From NCBI GenBank assembly GCA_947476515.1, contig CANJQZ010000025.1, positions 1-14,377 of the forward strand: DNA of 14,377 nucleotides, read 5' to 3'. Both the position numbers and the translations under genes were made by a program. The notes below the pieces were generated by a model. That model made no database searches. It had not been told where the DNA came from and worked only from the letters and a program-made list of their open reading frames with translations. The stretch is from Flavobacteriales bacterium (GTDB lineage Bacteria; Bacteroidota; Bacteroidia; Flavobacteriales_D; Crocinitomicaceae). Numbering within the stretch: position 1 is the stretch's first letter; every line of letters begins with the position of its first letter. Positions 1 to 8,028 of the stretch are shown piece by piece.

Positions 1-3000
1 AGAAGCCACTAAATTTGCTTGTGTAATCGCGATGCTTCCTTTGTTTTTTATTTCACAACCAATCGTCCAGTAGGAGGCAATGTCTTGACAAAATAGATTA
101 CTTAAAGCCAAGTCAAAATGTGGTGCGCCGATGGTATAATTTTGAGCAAGCGTGTCCAAACAACCAAGGTCATTCGATACTTGTAAACTTACCGTTAAGG
201 TATTGCCGATTTGAGATCCAGCATAACTGTGTGTTGCCTGTGCACCACTCGCAATATTTCCATCACCAAAATCCCAAGAGTAATTGGTGGCTCCAATGCT
301 AGTGCTGCTAAACACACTGCTAATTCCGGCCACTAAATCGCTTGGAACGACTGTGAAATTAGCTTGTAAAGGTCCTGCGACATTTACTAAAATCAAAGTG
401 TCACTGATACATCCTTGATCACTCGTTGTCGATAGATTCAGATATTGAATACCTGTGGTAAGAAATGGATAAGTAGCGCTACTGCTAGTGTAGGGGTATT
501 GTAAATTTACGAGCCAATCGGTGCTACTGATGCTTCCAACGGGAACAGTAGAAGTATTGTTGAATTCCGTATAAGTGAACTGACACGCGGGACTAATCTC
601 CCAAGCAAGTTGAGGATTTGGATGTATCGTGATATTTTGTTGCGTACTGTCTATACAACCATTACTTGCCGTTTCGATCAATAGAATGGTATAGTTTCCG
701 TAACTGTCATAATGTTTCGCAATGCTTGGATTGACAGCGACAGTTCCATCGCCATAAGCCCAGTAATGGGTAACCAAACTAAAGGTATCACCAATCGTGC
801 TGTTGTTTTGGATCACTACATTATTCCCTTCACAAGCGTTATTGACCAAAAAAGAAGCGACCGGTATTTCTTGAACATTTAAGGGTAGGGTAATGGCATG
901 AATACAGCCATTGGTATCGCCAACTTCTAAGGCAACTTGGTAGATACCTGCATTCATAAAAGCACAGGAAGGATTGGGCAGCGTTGAAGTATTGGCACTT
1001 CCGATAGCTGCTTGGCCAAAATTCCATGAATAATTCATCAGGGGAGCACCACCTGCTGTACTGGTATTTGTAAATTCAAATAGTTCTCCTGCACAATGGC
1101 CGATTACATTATATGCAGCCGTAGGCAAGGCATGTACTTCGATTATTTCAGTATGAAAGGCGCCACAGCCACCGGCAGATTCAGCATACAATTGAACCGA
1201 ATAAACACCGGGCGTGGTATAGGTGTAATTTGGATTTTGAGTATTCACAGTAGTGCCATTTCCAAAATCCCATTGCCATGTGGAAACAGGATCATTGGGT
1301 AGACCAACACTTGCATCATTAAATTGATTGGGCAAGCCAAAACATTGGTTTTGAAATGAAAAATTAGCCAGTGGCGCTTGTCCGGTTACCGTAACATGCA
1401 GGGTGTCTTGCGCAATACAACCATTAATATTTACGGTTTCCACAAAGTAATTCCCTGTAGTATCAACAGCCCAGAACTGAGCTTGCGCGGCACTCGAATC
1501 ACCATTCCAATAATAACTTACTGTAGCTTGAGCTCCCGTTTGTAGGTTGATTAAGTTATCAGCACACAAAGAAGTATCGGCACCCAGTGAGACATTTTGA
1601 GCGTAAGTATCAAGCGTGAAAGTAGCTGTGTTGCTATTTTTAATACATCCTAAGGCATCAGTAACTTGCACCGAATAAGTTCCCGGACTTGAAATATTCA
1701 AAATGGGCGTTGTAGCTCCAGTATTCCACAAATAAGTATATCCAGCACCCATATCTGCATTCCATTGCACACTTTCATTGAAACAGATATTGGTATTCAT
1801 AGGAGGATTAATTACCGGATAATTGACCATTACCGTATCTCGTGACACATAACCAAATAAATCCGTTCCCTGCACCCAATAAGTTCCCGATTGATTAACA
1901 TTTACACTCGAACTTGTTGCACCCGTTGACCAAAGTAAGTTGGTAAAACCACTCGGTGCGATAAGGGTGATGGGGCAAAAGTTGTTGGGATTATAATCGG
2001 CTCCTAAATTGATGGGAGGGGCGTATTTGTAGTGGAGGTAATTTTGGATTTGATTGATTTCTAATGAATCTATTGTATTAATGAAGACAATTTCTGTAAC
2101 TCCTCCATTCAATAGCCATAACTCACCATTATTTGTTGCATTATTATAGCCCCCAATTAAAAAACGAGCGCTCGAATTCATATTAAATGTATTATTAATA
2201 GTACTTTGTCCAAGATAATTATTGTTTATTTCCATTTTATTTTTCGAAATATTTCTATTGCTGTAAATACTGTATAAAGAAAAATTTGTGTTATTGTAAG
2301 GTGTGTTTAAAAGCGAGGTTGTAACATCTTGGTATAAAAATGTAGTTTGAAAACCATCTTTAATTAAAGCATATCTACCTGAAGCAGATCCAGCAATTGA
2401 TTTTGAAAATAAGGTTTGGTTGGACGACCCCATTTTACCAATGACAAACATCGATCGACTAGAGGTACCTAAATCTAGTACATCTCCGCCATCTAAAAAT
2501 TGATTGCCGGAAAAAGTGAGTGAGGGTAAATTATTTAAAGAATTAGCAGAAACTGATGGGCGTTTTATTGCGTTTGTTTGTGGGAATTGAAAAGCATTCG
2601 GACTTAAATCAGTCCAATTTTGAACTTTCCCATTGATATCGGTTGTCAAACCTGAATCTGCTTTGAGCCAAAGGCATAGGTTATTACTTTGAGAGGGGAC
2701 AAAATAGGTGAATTTATAAACAGCTGATTGAGTTAATAAAGACCCATTATTACCAATGACTTTCCAATACCATACGCCATAGTTCACTATTGTAGTGCTC
2801 CAATTGGTAACTGAAATGGAAGGAGATTGAATTACATTAGTTGTGAAAGATGGATTCTGCGACAGCATTATAGTGTAATCCAAAGCTGAAGGCATTGAAT
2901 TCCATTGAAAATTTATTGAAGGCTTATAAATATAAGCATCAGATTGAGGCGAAATCCCAGATAATGATTGACTGTGTCCAACAAATATGTTGCAAACAAA

Positions 3001-3039
3001 AAATAAGATAAATACTATATAACGATTGTAAAGCAACAT
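1..3039 (-). CDS. Large secreted LamG/Ig-like/PKD-repeat surface protein (N-terminal 1,013 codons; C-terminus outside the window)
   Basis: The minus-strand frame is open without interruption from the ATG at 3039-3037 to the left edge. Residues 1 to about 24 look like a Sec signal peptide: a short basic start, a core rich in Ile, Phe and Val, and likely cleavage near HSQ-S. Residues 28-113 resemble a fibronectin-III-like segment. Residues 116-338 resemble a LamG/concanavalin-like domain, opening LCLWLKADSG. About 344-553 hold three Ig-like repeats of the type seen in gliding adhesins (LWSTGAT, GTYSVQVTD, cysteine near each end). About 555-970 hold five PKD-type repeats; WDFGNGT and WDFGDGN are clear, others are degenerate. 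Residues 974-1013 may begin a CARDB-like domain. In this group such proteins are usually exported by the type IX secretion system and act in adhesion or gliding, but the C-terminal sorting domain that would prove it is not in the window. The gene is transcribed away from the glycan locus, so a functional link is not implied. Confidence 0.9.
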   Translation of the reverse strand, partial: MLLYNRYIVFILFFVCNIFVGHSQSLSGISPQSDAYIYKPSINFQWNSMPSALDYTIMLSQNPSFTTNVIQSPSISVTNWSTTIVNYGVWYWKVIGNNGSLLTQSAVYKFTYFVPSQSNNLCLWLKADSGLTTDINGKVQNWTDLSPNAFQFPQTNAIKRPSVSANSLNNLPSLTFSGNQFLDGGDVLDLGTSSRSMFVIGKMGSSNQTLFSKSIAGSASGRYALIKDGFQTTFLYQDVTTSLLNTPYNNTNFSLYSIYSNRNISKNKMEINNNYLGQSTINNTFNMNSSARFLIGGYNNATNNGELWLLNGGVTEIVFINTIDSLEINQIQNYLHYKYAPPINLGADYNPNNFCPITLIAPSGFTNLLWSTGATSSSVNVNQSGTYWVQGTDLFGYVSRDTVMVNYPVINPPMNTNICFNESVQWNADMGAGYTYLWNTGATTPILNISSPGTYSVQVTDALGCIKNSNTATFTLDTYAQNVSLGADTSLCADNLINLQTGAQATVSYYWNGDSSAAQAQFWAVDTTGNYFVETVNINGCIAQDTLHVTVTGQAPLANFSFQNQCFGLPNQFNDASVGLPNDPVSTWQWDFGNGTTVNTQNPNYTYTTPGVYSVQLYAESAGGCGAFHTEIIEVHALPTAAYNVIGHCAGELFEFTNTSTAGGAPLMNYSWNFGQAAIGSANTSTLPNPSCAFMNAGIYQVALEVGDTNGCIHAITLPLNVQEIPVASFLVNNACEGNNVVIQNNSTIGDTFSLVTHYWAYGDGTVAVNPSIAKHYDSYGNYTILLIETASNGCIDSTQQNITIHPNPQLAWEISPACQFTYTEFNNTSTVPVGSISSTDWLVNLQYPYTSSSATYPFLTTGIQYLNLSTTSDQGCISDTLILVNVAGPLQANFTVVPSDLVAGISSVFSSTSIGATNYSWDFGDGNIASGAQATHSYAGSQIGNTLTVSLQVSNDLGCLDTLAQNYTIGAPHFDLALSNLFCQDIASYWTIGCEIKNKGSIAITQANLVAS

Positions 3040-3141
3040 TTTCTATACTTGTAAATTTACATTATCATAAATAACTATATTCAAGATGAATTGTAAAATT
3101 AGATTATTAAACAACAAAATACAAATTAGAGTTTTTTCCTT

Positions 3142-3156
3142 TTTATAGCCTATAAA
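3142..3156. promoter_or_regulatory. 15-base palindrome in the divergent intergenic region (possible operator)
   Basis: TTTATAG and CTATAAA form a perfect 7-base inverted repeat around a single C. It lies about midway between the surface-protein gene start (3039) and the Wzt gene start (3302). A symmetric site between divergent genes could bind a dimeric regulator, but the arms are AT-rich, the match does not extend further, and chance occurrence is quite possible. Confidence 0.2.
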
Positions 3157-3272
3157 GATTAGTATTCTTATCGTTATAAGTAGATGATATGCTTAATTAA
3201 TAAAGGATGTAAAATTAATTATAATAAATCATCTCTCCTCTTTGTTTCTTTAATGGTTTAGTAACTTTTATG

Positions 3273-3280
3273 TACCTTTG
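3273..3280 (+). promoter_or_regulatory. Bacteroidota-type -7 promoter box (TACCTTTG) for the glycan operon
   Basis: TACCTTTG matches the TAnnTTTG -7 consensus of the Bacteroidota housekeeping sigma factor. It ends 21 bases before the proposed start of the Wzt gene, so transcription would begin near 3285-3287 with a leader of only about 15 bases. No TTTG sits at the usual 19-21 base spacing upstream; the nearest, at 3241-3244, is 28 bases away. It is the only exact -7 match I noticed just upstream of this gene. Confidence 0.45.
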
Positions 3281-3301
3281 GAATAACCAATAATTATTCA
3301 A

Positions 3302-4510
3302 TTGCAAAACGATATCGCCATAACCATTTCCAATGTTTCCAAAAAGTACATCATTGGAAAACAAAAAGATAGTTCCTTTAGAGGTGCCTTACAAGGTGTT
3401 TTCAATCGAAAATCAGTTCAAGGGGATGAGTTTATGGCCTTAAGTGATCTAAATTTTGAAATCAAGAAAGGAGAAGTACTTGGTATTATTGGTAAAAATG
3501 GTGCAGGTAAAAGCACCTTACTCAAAATACTTTCTCAAATAACCAAACCTACAACTGGCCGCATTGAAATTAATGGTCGTGTAGCTTCTTTATTAGAGGT
3601 AGGCACTGGATTTCATCCTGAATTAACAGGGCGTGAAAATATTTATTTGAATGGCACCATTCTAGGAATGTCCCGAAAAGAAGTGCGTTCCAAATTCGAT
3701 GAAATTGTCGAATTTTCTGGAGTAGAAAAATTTATCGATACCCCAGTGAAACACTATTCATCCGGCATGTATGTTCGTCTAGCATTCGCTGTTGCAGCAC
3801 ATTTGGAACCAGAGATTTTAATTATTGATGAAGTTCTCGCTGTTGGTGATGCTGAATTTCAAAAGAAATGTCTTGGTAAAATGAAAGATGTTGCTAGTGA
3901 AGGAAGAACAGTCATTTTTGTTAGTCATAATATTTCAGCAGTTAAAACATTATGTACAAAAGGTTTGGTCCTTTCTAAAGGGGCAAATAAATTTTTCGGT
4001 TCTATTGAAGATGCGTCAGCTTATTATCTCAATGGTGGACAAGAAGAAACCAATCGAGTAAATTTTAAAGATTTCATTAAAACTGAAGAATTTCATTTAC
4101 ATGAAATTTATTTAAAAGCTGATAATAAAGAAGTCAATTCTGTTCTTGATGAATTTGATTCTATTGAATTAGGAACGAAATTATCTTTAGCATCTAAAAA
4201 ATCTAATTTACACTTAACATATGTATTGTCAAATGACAATACTGAACCACTTTTCACATTTTCTCATATTACAGAAGAAATATATTTAACAGAAGGATGC
4301 AATACCTTGATATGTAAAATGCCAAAAGGTTTTTTGAATATCGGTTCATATAATCTTTCAATTTATATCATTAAGGATAAAAAAGAAACTATTTTTTCGG
4401 AAAATTCAATACTTTCTTTTTCAATTCAAGAGGGCTCAAGAGAATTGGGTTCATGGATGGGGAAAGAACCTGGATTTATTAAACCAAAATTCAATTGGAT
4501 AAAATCATGA
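3302..4510 (+). CDS. Wzt-type polysaccharide ABC-transporter ATP-binding protein with C-terminal glycan-recognition domain
   Basis: This is the ATPase of an ABC exporter of the O-antigen/teichoic-acid class, which moves lipid-linked polysaccharide across the inner membrane. The nucleotide-binding domain fills residues 1 to about 240. Walker A is GKNGAGKST (64-72), followed by the family stretch LLEVGTGFHPELTG (97-110), the signature YSSGM (152-156), Walker B ILIIDE (172-177), the AVGD loop (180-183) and the switch histidine H209. Residues about 250-402 form a beta-rich Wzt C-terminal-type domain ending GKEPGFIKPKFNW; in studied Wzt proteins this domain recognises the exported glycan or its cap. 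The start is TTG: the next in-frame ATG is residue 45, inside the ATPase domain, and a stop lies just upstream at 3284-3286. The partner permease (Wzm), normally adjacent, is not in the window. The gene opens the operon and overlaps the next by four bases. Confidence 0.92.
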   Translation: MQNDIAITISNVSKKYIIGKQKDSSFRGALQGVFNRKSVQGDEFMALSDLNFEIKKGEVLGIIGKNGAGKSTLLKILSQITKPTTGRIEINGRVASLLEVGTGFHPELTGRENIYLNGTILGMSRKEVRSKFDEIVEFSGVEKFIDTPVKHYSSGMYVRLAFAVAAHLEPEILIIDEVLAVGDAEFQKKCLGKMKDVASEGRTVIFVSHNISAVKTLCTKGLVLSKGANKFFGSIEDASAYYLNGGQEETNRVNFKDFIKTEEFHLHEIYLKADNKEVNSVLDEFDSIELGTKLSLASKKSNLHLTYVLSNDNTEPLFTFSHITEEIYLTEGCNTLICKMPKGFLNIGSYNLSIYIIKDKKETIFSENSILSFSIQEGSRELGSWMGKEPGFIKPKFNWIKS

Positions 4511-5280
4511 AACACAAGTTAAAAATTTTCCTGACCTTTTTTTTTAATCCCATTGCAGAAAAATTAGGATATCAGCGTCAATTAATTGGTAATAATAATC
4601 CAAATGATAAAAATAGTCTTTTGAAGACATTTTTTAATGTTTCAATTTCAATGGGGTTTATTCCCAAACACATAATTGACATTGGTGCTAATCATGGCAC
4701 ATGGACCAGAGAAACAATAAAGTATTTTCCTGATGCTCATTATACGATGTTGGAACCACAGCATTGGTTAAGAGAATCATTTCAAGATTTAATGGATTTA
4801 AACCCAAGGATTGATTTTCATGCTGTAGGTGCAGGAAATAAAATTGGAACCTTTGAATTTACAATTGTAGATCGAGATGATAGTTGTAATTTTCGTTATA
4901 CAAAAGAGGAAGCTAAAGAAAGAGGATATGAACAAATCGAAGTTCCAATAATTACTTTAGATGATTTAATTCTTTCTCAAAAAAACAAACCTTTTCCTGA
5001 TCTTGTAAAAATCGATGCGGAAGGGCTGGACATTCAAGTATTAGAGGGCGCTTCTAGTTTGATGGGTAAAACAGAAGTTTTCATGGTGGAGGCAGCTGTC
5101 GGGTGTAAGGAAATGACCAATTCATTGTTAAAAATAGTGAATTACATGAATGAAAAAGGATACATTTTATTCGATATTACTGATTTAAATAGACCCTTTT
5201 CAATAGAAATATTATGGTTAACAGAATTAGTTTTTATTAAGAAAAATGGTGTTTTAGACCGTTATAAAGTTGAATTATGA
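4507..5280 (+). CDS. FkbM-family SAM-dependent methyltransferase
   Basis: This is a probable sugar O-methyltransferase of the FkbM family (257 residues). The SAM-binding motif I is IIDIGANHGT (56-65), with acidic E83 after the next strand. The family hallmark KIDAEGLDIQVLEGA spans 168-182. I chose the ATG at 4507, which overlaps the upstream stop as ATGA; a TTG at 4495 would add only four residues and is less likely. The protein lacks a signal peptide and should act in the cytoplasm on a nucleotide sugar, lipid-linked glycan or finished chain. Its tight coupling to a Wzt with a glycan-recognition domain makes a role in chain modification or capping possible, by analogy with methyl-capped ABC-exported O-antigens. 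That role is inference. The downstream aminotransferase also overlaps by ATGA. Confidence 0.88.
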   Translation: MKHKLKIFLTFFFNPIAEKLGYQRQLIGNNNPNDKNSLLKTFFNVSISMGFIPKHIIDIGANHGTWTRETIKYFPDAHYTMLEPQHWLRESFQDLMDLNPRIDFHAVGAGNKIGTFEFTIVDRDDSCNFRYTKEEAKERGYEQIEVPIITLDDLILSQKNKPFPDLVKIDAEGLDIQVLEGASSLMGKTEVFMVEAAVGCKEMTNSLLKIVNYMNEKGYILFDITDLNRPFSIEILWLTELVFIKKNGVLDRYKVEL

Positions 5281-6353
5281 TTCCAGTAACCAAATCATTT
5301 CTTCCTCCTATTGAAGAATATACTGCTCAAATTCAACGAGCATTTAACAATGGTTGGTTGACCAATCGTGGCGAATTGGTATTAGAACTAGAAGAAAAGT
5401 TAAAGGCATATTTGGGTGTCAGTAATATTTTAATCACCAATAATGGTACTATTCCCATACAAATTGCATTGAAACTTTTGGGGAAAGGTGGGGAAATAAT
5501 AACGACACCTTTTTCTTATGTGGCAACTTCTGCTGCAATTGTGTGGGAACATTGCACTCCAGTATTTGTTGATATTCACCCGGAATACTTGACCATAGAC
5601 GAAACAAAAATTGAGGCAGCCATTACTGCTAAAACTACCTGCATATTGGCTACACATGTTTTTGGAAATCCTTGTAATGTTGAAGAAATTGAGCGCATAG
5701 CTAAAAAACACAATTTAAAAGTAATTTATGATGCTGCCCATGCTTTTGGAATAGAACACAAAGGAAAATCCATTTTTGAATATGGTGATGTGAGTACCTG
5801 TAGTTTTCATGCAACCAAACTATTTCATACCGGTGAAGGTGGTGCCATTTTTTGTAAAAATATTGATTTAGCAAAGAAAATATTTTATAGCCATAATTTC
5901 GGACACAATGGACCTAATAAATTCCATGGTTTGGGAATAAACGGTAAAATTTCCGAATTACATACAGCGATGGGTTTGGCAGTTTTACCGCACATTGATG
6001 AAATTCTTTCTGAACGAAAAAAAATAGTTGAGGCGTACCGGAAACAATTGACTTGGATTAAACTCAAAACAATCCGTATTCGAGAAAACACTTTGTGGAA
6101 TTATAGTTATTTTCCTCTAATTTTTGAATCCGAAGAAATACTACTTGAAGTAGTTAAAAAATTAAATGGTAACGATATTTTTCCAAGAAGATATTTTTAT
6201 CCATCATTAAACATCTTGACTTTCTTAGGAGAAAATGAGACATGTCTGGTATCAGAAGATGTTTCCAATCGAATTTTGTGTTTACCCAACTATTTTGGAT
6301 TGACTGATCAGCAAATAAAAAGGATTGTAGAACTTATCATTTCGTCGATATGA
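5277..6353 (+). CDS. DegT/DnrJ/EryC1/StrS-family PLP-dependent sugar aminotransferase
   Basis: This enzyme should transfer an amino group, usually from glutamate, to a keto-deoxy nucleotide sugar, giving an amino sugar such as a 4-amino-4,6-dideoxyhexose. At 358 residues it has the normal length. Landmarks are TNNGT (54-58), TTPFSYVATSAA (76-87), THVFGNPC (126-133), the cofactor-ring aspartate D152 in YDAAHA, the PLP-binding K181 in SFHATKLF, and GEGG (186-189). The exact substrate and ring position cannot be read from sequence. The neighbouring WbqC gene and GNAT domain suggest that the amino group is later acylated. No nucleotidyltransferase or dehydratase to supply the keto sugar is in the window. 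Start and stop overlap the flanking genes as ATGA on both sides, indicating translational coupling. Confidence 0.93.
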   Translation: MIPVTKSFLPPIEEYTAQIQRAFNNGWLTNRGELVLELEEKLKAYLGVSNILITNNGTIPIQIALKLLGKGGEIITTPFSYVATSAAIVWEHCTPVFVDIHPEYLTIDETKIEAAITAKTTCILATHVFGNPCNVEEIERIAKKHNLKVIYDAAHAFGIEHKGKSIFEYGDVSTCSFHATKLFHTGEGGAIFCKNIDLAKKIFYSHNFGHNGPNKFHGLGINGKISELHTAMGLAVLPHIDEILSERKKIVEAYRKQLTWIKLKTIRIRENTLWNYSYFPLIFESEEILLEVVKKLNGNDIFPRRYFYPSLNILTFLGENETCLVSEDVSNRILCLPNYFGLTDQQIKRIVELIISSI

Positions 6354-7051
6354 AAGTCGCCATTATGCAACCCTATTTCCTTCCCTACATTGGTTATTTT
6401 CAATTAATCAATGCTGTTGATAAATTTATTATCTACGACAACATTGAATTCACGAAAAAAGGATGGATTAATAGAAATAGGATATTAGTTAATGGAAAAG
6501 ATGAATTTATGTCATTACCAATCACCAAAGCTTCTGATTTTCTGCATGTTAATCAACGATATTTAGCAAGTAATTTTGTAAAAGAAAAAATTAAAATTTT
6601 AAGAAAAATTAAAGAATGTTATCGGAAAGCCCCAAATTTCCAAATGATATTCACTCTTACTGAGGAAATATTTAATTATGAAAACAATAATTTGTTTGAA
6701 TTTATATTCAATTCAATTAAAAAGATTTGCGGATATCTCGGAATTAGCACGGAATTAATTACATCATCATCGTTAGATATCAACCATAATTTAAAATCGG
6801 AAGACAAAGTGATTTCAATATGTAATTATTTGAATGCAACAAAATATATAAATTCTATAGGAGGTCAGAATTTATATGTAAAGGAGAATTTTTTCGATGC
6901 TGAAATTGAATTAATTTTTATTAAATCTCAGCCAATAACTTATCAACAATTTGACTTTGAATTTTTACCATGGCTATCAATTCTAGATGTACTCATGTTT
7001 AATAGTAAAGAAGAGGTTAAAAAAATGTTAAATCAAAATGAATTAACTTAA
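6350..7051 (+). CDS. WbqC-family protein
   Basis: This 233-residue protein matches the WbqC-like family throughout. It has the N-terminal MQPYFLPYIGYFQL (6-19), then FIIYDNIEF (26-34), the conserved WINRNRI (39-45), YINSIGG and LY (167-176), and the C-terminal FLPWLSILDVLMFN (205-218). The family is common in O-antigen and capsule loci next to DegT aminotransferases; its biochemistry is not firmly established, and roles in acyl or amino-acid attachment to amino sugars have been proposed. No signal peptide or membrane segment is seen. It overlaps the aminotransferase gene by four bases, and 14 bases separate it from the next gene, which fits action on the aminotransferase product (inference). 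Confidence 0.88.
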   Translation: MKVAIMQPYFLPYIGYFQLINAVDKFIIYDNIEFTKKGWINRNRILVNGKDEFMSLPITKASDFLHVNQRYLASNFVKEKIKILRKIKECYRKAPNFQMIFTLTEEIFNYENNNLFEFIFNSIKKICGYLGISTELITSSSLDINHNLKSEDKVISICNYLNATKYINSIGGQNLYVKENFFDAEIELIFIKSQPITYQQFDFEFLPWLSILDVLMFNSKEEVKKMLNQNELT

Positions 7052-7065
7052 GACCTATTAAATCA

Positions 7066-8028
7066 ATGCGAATTACAGACAACGCCATAGGTGGTTACTT
7101 TGAACTTGAGATTAGCGATAATGGAAGTGTTTATCACAATACTGCATTAGCGCTTAACAGTGGCAGAAATGCTTTTGAATATATTTTACGATGTAAAAAG
7201 TATCAACGAATACATATACCATACTTTACATGTGAGGTTTTGCTACAGCCTGTGAAAAAATTAAATATCGAGTATTCATTTTATCATATTAACGAAACAT
7301 TCATTCCGATTCTTACCAATTACCAGGACGGAGATGCGATATTGTACACCAATTATTATGGATTGAATCAAAAAAATATTGAACTTTTGGTGAAAAAGTA
7401 TAAACATTTAATAATTGATAACTCACAAGCACTTTTCGATTTCCCAATTGAAAATATTAGTACATTTTATTCTCCACGCAAGTTTTTGGGGTTACCTGAT
7501 GGCGGCTTTGTATACGGAGCCAATGAAATAAAAACTGATCATTATGAAATTGATTCATCTTTAGACCGCTTCTCACATCTATTATGTCGAATAGAAAATG
7601 ATGCTGAGAGTGGATACGATTTATTCAAAATAAATGATGCTAAATTAGATAATCAGCCTATAAAGTTGATGTCTAAATTCACAAAGAAATTACTTAACGG
7701 TGTGAATTTTAATAAAGTGATTCAAAAGCGAATAAGTAATTTTAACTTTATTCATGATCAACTAAACAAAACCAATAAGTTAACTTCATTCATAGATCAA
7801 TCAAAAATGACTTGCCCCTTAGTTTACCCATATTGGGTTGAAAATGGCGCAGAATTAAGAAAATCACTAACTACTCATAGAATATATACAGCCATTTATT
7901 GGCCAAATACTAAGACATGGTGCAATTCAGATTCATTAGAATATAGATTAACAGATGAAGTTGTATATCTGCCAATTGATCAAAGATATTGTTTTGAAGA
8001 GTTAAACGAAATTTTGCAATATGTATAG
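7066..8028 (+). CDS. Divergent, shortened DegT-like PLP-fold protein
   Basis: I recognise this 320-residue protein only by fold-level motifs of the DegT/StrS aminotransferases. NSGRNAFEYIL (31-41) matches the N-terminal helix. PYFTCEVLLQPV (52-63) matches the PYFSYVAT region. LIIDNSQA (115-122) supplies the cofactor aspartate D118. YSPRKFLGLPDGG (135-147... K139) aligns with the lysine and GxGG region. VYLPID.RY near the C-terminus resembles the family end. Key Asp and Lys are therefore kept, so PLP binding is plausible. The D-to-K spacing is 21 residues against 29 in the canonical enzyme at 5277-6353, and the protein is about 40 residues shorter. It could be an aminotransferase with an unusual substrate, or a PLP protein that does other chemistry. 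It overlaps the following GNAT-GT2 gene by eight bases. Confidence 0.8.
   Translation: MRITDNAIGGYFELEISDNGSVYHNTALALNSGRNAFEYILRCKKYQRIHIPYFTCEVLLQPVKKLNIEYSFYHINETFIPILTNYQDGDAILYTNYYGLNQKNIELLVKKYKHLIIDNSQALFDFPIENISTFYSPRKFLGLPDGGFVYGANEIKTDHYEIDSSLDRFSHLLCRIENDAESGYDLFKINDAKLDNQPIKLMSKFTKKLLNGVNFNKVIQKRISNFNFIHDQLNKTNKLTSFIDQSKMTCPLVYPYWVENGAELRKSLTTHRIYTAIYWPNTKTWCNSDSLEYRLTDEVVYLPIDQRYCFEELNEILQYV

Noticed and set aside
120..302. Short plus-strand frame inside the large surface-protein gene
   Set aside because: It lies opposite the continuous minus-strand frame that carries clear PKD motifs; its product has no recognisable features.
839..1302. Short frames at 839-1027 (minus) and 1096-1302 (plus)
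   Set aside because: Both are in other frames over the PKD-repeat coding sequence; the long minus-strand frame explains the region.
554..2000. Ig-like and PKD repeats as a DNA repeat array or CRISPR
   Set aside because: The similarity is at protein level only; the nucleotide sequence of the units is too divergent, and units of about 200-260 bases are protein domains.
4495..4506. TTG start giving four extra residues for the FkbM methyltransferase
   Set aside because: The ATG at 4507 gives the ATGA overlap repeated at the next two junctions and is the simpler start.
5430..6091. Two short minus-strand frames (5430-5711 and 5885-6091)
   Set aside because: They lie antisense within the well-supported DegT aminotransferase gene and resemble nothing.
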